Assembly: GCA_028227525.1 (NCBI GenBank)
Contig: JAOJAE010000013.1
Coordinates: 1-34,143, forward strand
Length of the DNA: 34,143 bases
Direction: 5' to 3'
Origin: Candidatus Pelagibacter sp.
GTDB taxonomy: Bacteria > Pseudomonadota > Alphaproteobacteria > Pelagibacterales > Pelagibacteraceae
Part shown: positions 29,549-34,143 of the stretch, piece by piece
Position numbering within the stretch: position 1 is the stretch's first letter
How the letters are laid out: each line of letters begins with the position of its first letter
Position numbers and translations under genes: made by a program
Notes under the pieces: model-generated
Database searches by the model: none
What the model saw: the letters and a program-made list of their open reading frames with translations, nothing else
Told to the model about the DNA's origin: nothing

Positions 29549-31746
29549 TATCCTAAGTTTCCTTGTAATATGCCTGCAGATTGATCTCTTCTTCCTAATT
29601 TACGTTTACCTATTATTAATTGCATAAGCAATATTGTAAATAACATAACAACTATTAGCGCAGACGAATATACTATTGCAAGACCAAAGTCGTTATTTTC
29701 TAATCTTCCTAAAATGTATGAAACAGCTAAGTCATAATTTGCACTTACAAGGAAGATAACAGCGCTAATTGCTGTCATTGCTCTTACAAAACTAAATACT
29801 AAAGATGCGGTGATTGCAGGCTTTAGCAATGGAAGAATTATGTTTCTAAATGTTTGAGAACTAGATGCATTTAAAGTTGATGATGCTTCATCTAAATGGG
29901 GATCAAGCTGGTTCATTGCAGCCATTCCCGCCCTTACCCCAACAGGCATATTTCTAAAAACAAAAGCAATTACTAGAATTATTCCAGTTCCTGTCAGCTC
30001 AAGAGGAGGAACATTAAAAGCAAAAACATAACTTACCCCAATAACACTTCCGGGGATTGCAAAGCTTAACATGGTACCAAATTCAAAAGCATTTTTACCC
30101 TTAAATTTATGTCTTGTAAGAAGATAGGCTGTTAAAATACCGATTGCAGCTGTTGGTAATGCAGAAATTATTGCTATCGCAAATGTTGTGTTAAATGAAT
30201 TCCAAGCTGTACCAGTCCACAATAAGCCTCTTTCTTTAACCCAATCAATACTAAATGCTTCAATATAATGTTTAAAGGTGAAACTATGATCTACACCCCA
30301 CATTTCAACAAAACCTCCAAACATAATCATCAAATAAATGATAAATGTCAGAAATGCCCATGGAAGTACAGTTGAATAAATTATCCATTTAGTTTTCTTT
30401 GGAAGCTCAGGATGCATACCACTATCGCCTTTACCAGAAATTGATATATAAGATTTTTTACCTAACCATTGATTTTGTAAATAAAATACTACGAGCACAA
30501 CTGATAACAAAATCATTGCGAGTATCGCTGCTTTTGTTTCATCATATTGTGCACCAACAATTGCAAAAAATATTTCTGTAGATAAGACATCATATTCTGC
30601 CCCCAGTACTAATGGATTACCAAAGTCTGCTAAGCTTTCAATAAAGCCAATTAAAAATGCATTTGCTATACCTGGTCTCATTAATGGCAAAGTAACAGTT
30701 TTAAAAACTTGCCACTTAGAAGCTCTCAATGTTTGTGATGCTTCTTCCATTGATGGGCTAACACTTTCAACAACTCCGATCAAAATTAGAAATGCGATAG
30801 GGGTAAAGGCTAGTGTTTGAGCAAACCATATTCCTGGTAAACCATAAATCCATCTAGAAGGTTCAATATCAAAACCCCATTCTAAAAAAGTACTTACTGC
30901 ACCTGATCTTCCAAATAAAATTATTATTGCCAGACCTATTACAAAAGGGGGAGTGATTATTGGTAATACAGATAATATTCTTATTGTTTTTTTAAACTTA
31001 AAACTAGTTCTCGCGATTAAAAGTGCAAAAGCTAATCCTAAAATTGTTGATGAGAATGCCGTAAGAGTTCCCATGGTAATTGTGTTCCAAAAAACACCAC
31101 AAGCATAATCGCTATAAAGACAATCCAGTCCCCAAATTCCTTTATTTAATATTTTGTCTGAAAAATTACTTATTTCATAACCACCTTCAGTCCCTTTAAA
31201 AGCAACTGTAAACATTCTAAAAATTGGGAAGAATACAAAAGTTGAAACTAAGATGATGATACTTCCAATACTACCAACGATAAAATTATCACCATTTAGC
31301 CATCCCCTTGAAGATAAACCATGAGTTATATAAAAGATAAATGTACAACAGGTTAATACTGCACCAGATCCTACTCCAAACTGATTTTCTACATCACCAA
31401 ATATTGATTGAAAAATTTCAAAATTCCATCCTCTAATACCAATTGAAAATCCTTGAAGAAAAAAATAGAAAAAACCAAATAATCCTGAATATAAAAAAAT
31501 CTTTGAATATAGAGGGTTATTTTGACTTAATTTAAGTGTCGCTAAAGGAAAAAATAATGGAAATATTAAAGGTAAAAGCCAATATTTTTTGTTAAGAAAA
31601 ACTTGAGGTATTACTGAACCATAATCTTCTAAAGAATATTCTTTAATCCAGTTAATTGAGAAAAACCCGTCACCCGTCACATACCATGGAAAGATTAGGA
31701 AACCCAATCCTCCTATGAGCATCCAACAGATAACGAGCCCTCTCAT
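29548..31746 (-). CDS. fused two-domain ABC permease, AfuB/FbpB type
   Basis: 732 residues with two permease domains, each having an EAA loop: EASQTLRASKWQVFKTVTLP (first) and EASSTLNASSSQTFRNIILP (second). About twelve or more membrane helices, with extra N-terminal helices over about 190 residues before the first domain. Duplicated one-chain permeases of this size are typical of FbpB/SfuB/AfuB. It forms the whole transmembrane pore, working with the ATPase at 28493-29548 and the binding protein at 31758-32795. The substrate is Fe(III) or, as shown for Actinobacillus AfuABC, a hexose phosphate; sequence alone does not decide. Confidence 0.88.
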   Translation of the reverse strand: MRGLVICWMLIGGLGFLIFPWYVTGDGFFSINWIKEYSLEDYGSVIPQVFLNKKYWLLPLIFPLFFPLATLKLSQNNPLYSKIFLYSGLFGFFYFFLQGFSIGIRGWNFEIFQSIFGDVENQFGVGSGAVLTCCTFIFYITHGLSSRGWLNGDNFIVGSIGSIIILVSTFVFFPIFRMFTVAFKGTEGGYEISNFSDKILNKGIWGLDCLYSDYACGVFWNTITMGTLTAFSSTILGLAFALLIARTSFKFKKTIRILSVLPIITPPFVIGLAIIILFGRSGAVSTFLEWGFDIEPSRWIYGLPGIWFAQTLAFTPIAFLILIGVVESVSPSMEEASQTLRASKWQVFKTVTLPLMRPGIANAFLIGFIESLADFGNPLVLGAEYDVLSTEIFFAIVGAQYDETKAAILAMILLSVVLVVFYLQNQWLGKKSYISISGKGDSGMHPELPKKTKWIIYSTVLPWAFLTFIIYLMIMFGGFVEMWGVDHSFTFKHYIEAFSIDWVKERGLLWTGTAWNSFNTTFAIAIISALPTAAIGILTAYLLTRHKFKGKNAFEFGTMLSFAIPGSVIGVSYVFAFNVPPLELTGTGIILVIAFVFRNMPVGVRAGMAAMNQLDPHLDEASSTLNASSSQTFRNIILPLLKPAITASLVFSFVRAMTAISAVIFLVSANYDLAVSYILGRLENNDFGLAIVYSSALIVVMLFTILLMQLIIGKRKLGRRDQSAGILQGNLG

Positions 31747-31757
31747 TAATTCCTAAA

Positions 31758-32795
31758 TTATCTAGGAATTACAGATACATCGTTATCCCACTTGGATAAC
31801 AGGCCTGCTCTAGTACTTTTATCTCCATAAACTTTAAAGTTATAATCAATCAAGTTTATAGTTGATAAATCTGGAGCATCGGGATCAGCTTGTGCTTTAG
31901 TATTAGAGGGCACTTGCAAAGATTTTCCTGAAGTGAAGACCATAGTTTGTATTGGTGGACTTAAAGCCCAGTCATAAAACTTTTTAGCTTCCTTCATATT
32001 TCTTGCACCTGCAATAATACTCATTGATCCAACTTCATAACCAGTTCCTTCTTCAGGAGAAACAGTGACAACAGGTAAACCTTTTTTAGTTTGTTTAACA
32101 CCATCGTGTTGAAAACAAATACCTATTAAGTTTTCACCTCTTCCAGTTGCTTTAATTGGAGCAGAACCAGATTTAGTATATGTATTTACATTCAAATGAA
32201 GTGCTTTCATATAATCCCAACCTTTTTCTTCACCAAAAATCTGAATAATTGTTGCTAAAGTTGTGTAAGCAGTTCCAGATGAATTTGGATTAGCTATTTG
32301 GATTTCACCTTTATAAATAGGTTTAGTTAAATCCATCCATGATTTAGGAGCTGGTAAACCTTTTTTTGCTAAAAGTTCTTTATTGTATCCAAAGCCTAAA
32401 GCACCAACATAAATACCTACAGATTTATAGTTTGCATTTACTGCTTGATTTTGAGCTGCTGGTAATAAATCATTAAAATGTTTTGATTTATATTCTGCAG
32501 TCAGATTTTCTTGAGCAGCTGTAAGGTGTGGATCACCTGTTCCACCAAACCAAACATCTCCTTTTGGATTTGATGATTCAGCTTTTATTTTTGCAAATGT
32601 TTCACCACTACTTGCTCTTGTCATTGCAACTTTAGTGCCTGTTTCTTTTTCATAAGCTTGTTCAAGCATTTCACAAACATCAATTTCAACACTGCAATAC
32701 AAAGTAAGTTTTGCAGCAGAAGCCTTGTTTGTTAATCCGAACAATGTAAATAAAAGAACCAAAGCAATTGAAGCGAGTTTCATTATATTTTTCAT
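31758..32795 (-). CDS. ABC transporter substrate-binding protein, AfuA/FbpA type
   Basis: 345 residues with a signal peptide (cleavage after ASA, before AKLTLYCS). The segments TRASSGETFAKIKAESSNP, GDVWFGGTGDPHLTAAQENL and IQIANPNSSGTAYTTLATII are typical of the AfuA branch of ferric-type binding proteins. Two cysteines (YCSVEIDVCE) lie near the N-terminus. The paired tyrosines used by FbpA for Fe(III) are not clearly present at the C-terminus (YNFKVYG only). This makes a phosphorylated sugar or another organic anion a fair alternative to iron. It heads the operon. The AGAGAGGA ribosome site is close to consensus. Confidence 0.85.
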   Translation of the reverse strand: MKNIMKLASIALVLLFTLFGLTNKASAAKLTLYCSVEIDVCEMLEQAYEKETGTKVAMTRASSGETFAKIKAESSNPKGDVWFGGTGDPHLTAAQENLTAEYKSKHFNDLLPAAQNQAVNANYKSVGIYVGALGFGYNKELLAKKGLPAPKSWMDLTKPIYKGEIQIANPNSSGTAYTTLATIIQIFGEEKGWDYMKALHLNVNTYTKSGSAPIKATGRGENLIGICFQHDGVKQTKKGLPVVTVSPEEGTGYEVGSMSIIAGARNMKEAKKFYDWALSPPIQTMVFTSGKSLQVPSNTKAQADPDAPDLSTINLIDYNFKVYGDKSTRAGLLSKWDNDVSVIPR

Positions 32796-32956
32796 TACGT
32801 CCTCTCTCTTTAGTTATTATTATTAAATGTTATTATGAATTAGTTATATTTGTCACTAATTTTTTACTAGTTATAAAACAGTTACAATCATAGGTTTAAT
32901 TCAGTTTGATATTTTTACTTTAAATCATATAGTCAACTTCAGATAACGATTAAAAA

Positions 32957-33802
32957 ATGGAAATAGTAACTAAGATTGCACCAATTTGTTTGGCATTGAT
33001 TATGCTAGGGCTAGGTCTTGGTCTTTCAGTTAAAGATTTCACAAGAATATTAAGAGTTCCTAAAGATTTTTTTGTTGGATTTTTTTCACAATTAGTAATT
33101 TTACCTATTGTTGCGTTAGGGATAGCTTTAATATTAAATTTACCAGCCCCAATCGCTGTTGGTTTAATGATAATTGCAGCAGCTCCAGGAGGAGTAACAT
33201 CAAATGTATTAACAAAATTTGCTAATGGAGATGTTGCTTTATCTATCTCTTTAACTGCAATTGTTAGTTTAATAAGCATTGTATCTGTACCTTTTGTAGT
33301 AATTACATCTGCAGATATTTTAGGAGTTACTATATCAAGTAATATTTCAATGACTGGAATTGCTTTAAAAATGGCACTAGTTGTTACAGTACCAGTTGTT
33401 ATTGGAATGATTATTAGAGGTTTGGCAGAAAATTTTATTTCATCAAAAATTAATATTATTAATAAAATAACAGGTTGGTTATTTATAATTGTCTTTGCTG
33501 CAATTTGGATTGAAGAAAAAGATAATATTTTAAATTATCTTGCTCAAGCAGGTTTAGCTGTTTTAATTTTAAATGTCGTAATGATGACGTTAGCTTATTT
33601 TATAGCTAAAAAATTTGTATCAGGAATTGCTCAACAAAAATGTATTGCATTAGAGTGTGGTTTACAAAATGGAACTCTAGCAGTCTTTGTTGCAACCTTA
33701 ATGTTTGATGATATTGCCTACATTATACCAACTGCAGCTTATGCACTAATCATGTACATAACTGGTTTTATCTTTATCTATATTTTACGAAAATCTAATT
33801 AA
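32957..33802 (+). CDS. bile acid:sodium symporter (BASS) family transporter
   Basis: 281 residues with nine to ten membrane helices. LIMLGLGLGLSVKDFTRILR near the N-terminus, the sodium-site regions AAAPGGVTSNVLTKFANGDV and ECGLQNGTLAVFVATLMF, and the overall length all match BASS transporters (ASBT/NTCP fold). Bacterial members import organic acids such as pyruvate, pantoate or bile-acid-like molecules with Na+. The substrate is unknown. It is divergent from the AfuA/FbpA-type gene across a 161-base AT-rich gap with no clear operator. The downstream convergent gene is a partial regulator. Confidence 0.85.
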   Translation: MEIVTKIAPICLALIMLGLGLGLSVKDFTRILRVPKDFFVGFFSQLVILPIVALGIALILNLPAPIAVGLMIIAAAPGGVTSNVLTKFANGDVALSISLTAIVSLISIVSVPFVVITSADILGVTISSNISMTGIALKMALVVTVPVVIGMIIRGLAENFISSKINIINKITGWLFIIVFAAIWIEEKDNILNYLAQAGLAVLILNVVMMTLAYFIAKKFVSGIAQQKCIALECGLQNGTLAVFVATLMFDDIAYIIPTAAYALIMYITGFIFIYILRKSN

Positions 33803-33842
33803 TTTATCTAAGATATCCTGGTATAAAATCATCATTTTTATC

Positions 33843-34143
33843 TTAATTAGAGTCAATAATTTTTATTTGATTAAAAACTCTGTAAGTAAAATTACTCAAG
33901 CTTAAAATATTTTTATCTTGTTGATCTTTGCTTATTTGAAGAGCCTTTCCTGATATATTTACTTCTAAAAGTTTTTTTTCATCAATAGAAAGAAAATTAT
34001 TATCGATTAAGTGTTTTAATTTTCTAACTACTGTTGGCCTTGGGATACCAGTTATCTCTGAAATAGACATTGCGTTCACACCTCTATCTTTTATATTTGG
34101 GAATGAATTTTGAAATTGTTTTATATTAAGATCTTTTACCCTA
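33843..34143 (-). CDS. winged-helix regulator, 3' part only (cut by right edge)
   Basis: The frame is open from the right window edge to TAA at 33843-33845, giving about 99 C-terminal residues. It holds a helix-turn-helix, ISEITGIPRPTVVRKLKHL, followed by IDNNFLSIDEKK. This is the same plan as NMLNLPRETVRRKIEILKKK in the regulator at 14330-14806, so the two are paralogues. An ATG at 34079 is inside the domain and is unlikely to be the true start, because the frame continues with a sensible sequence (KQFQNSFPNIKDRGVNAM). The target is unknown; the BASS transporter is the nearest candidate. Confidence 0.7.
   Translation of the reverse strand, partial: RVKDLNIKQFQNSFPNIKDRGVNAMSISEITGIPRPTVVRKLKHLIDNNFLSIDEKKLLEVNISGKALQISKDQQDKNILSLSNFTYRVFNQIKIIDSN

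Noticed and set aside
32796..32956. Small RNA or operator in the 161-base gap between the AfuA/FbpA-type gene and the BASS gene
   Set aside because: Only AT-rich sequence without convincing repeats, hairpins or small ORFs was seen. It most likely holds two divergent promoters.
1..34143. CRISPR arrays, tRNA/rRNA genes, insertion sequences or prophage genes
   Set aside because: No regularly spaced repeats, cloverleaf sequences, transposase/integrase or phage-like proteins were visible on either strand.

Overview
The window looks like a streamlined, AT-rich alphaproteobacterium of the SAR11 clade (Pelagibacterales). The evidence is low GC, A/T-ending codons with mostly TAA stops, tiny or overlapping intergenic gaps, and a gene set of betaine uptake, one-carbon and aldehyde oxidation, osmolyte and iron-type transporters, and very few regulators. 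The taxonomic call is an inference from style and content. No rRNA, tRNA, CRISPR or transposase was seen.

Layout. 1-3077: the 3' end of a gene, a divergent cytochrome b561 / cytochrome c' pair, a hypothetical protein, a stem-loop-rich gap, a 3-hydroxyisobutyrate-dehydrogenase-like gene, and two small ORFs each broken by an in-frame stop. 3079-5965: a gamma-butyrobetaine-hydroxylase-like dioxygenase, then a tight run of an IMPase/HisN-like phosphatase, DUF924 and DUF952. 6088-8224: an ExaC/AldB-type aldehyde dehydrogenase with a lysine-rich N-terminal extension, and its usual partner DUF779. 8221-11649: one minus-strand run of eight small proteins (mostly NTF2/SnoaL-like or ferredoxin-like dimeric-barrel candidates, one exported), followed by two SMR-type membrane proteins. 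11853-14806: a small membrane protein, cysE-cysK, and a VOC protein with a winged-helix regulator, ending in a double terminator.

14898-17500: a three-gene exported operon: an inverse-autotransporter-type beta-barrel with no passenger, an Ala/Thr-rich secreted protein, and a secreted HExxH protein. 17542-22732: a second aldehyde dehydrogenase and a proXVW glycine-betaine-type ABC transporter with an intercistronic hairpin and an N-terminally extended permease. 22817-28503: SprT-like protein, LysE exporter, zinc-ribbon protein, alpha/beta hydrolase, HisD/HpsN-family dehydrogenase, a 29-residue membrane ORF, a PTA/PTB enzyme and an epoxide hydrolase. 28493-34143: an AfuABC/FbpABC-type importer with a fused permease, a BASS-family sodium symporter, and a partial winged-helix regulator cut by the window edge.

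The two best candidates for something undescribed are the eight-gene small-protein cluster with its two SMR proteins lacking the hallmark membrane glutamate (8221-11649), and the barrel / secreted protein / HExxH operon (14898-17500). Smaller oddities are a 43-bp exact inverted repeat joining the left-edge gene to the dehydrogenase, two small ORFs with single in-frame stops, and the poly-lysine leader on an aldehyde dehydrogenase.
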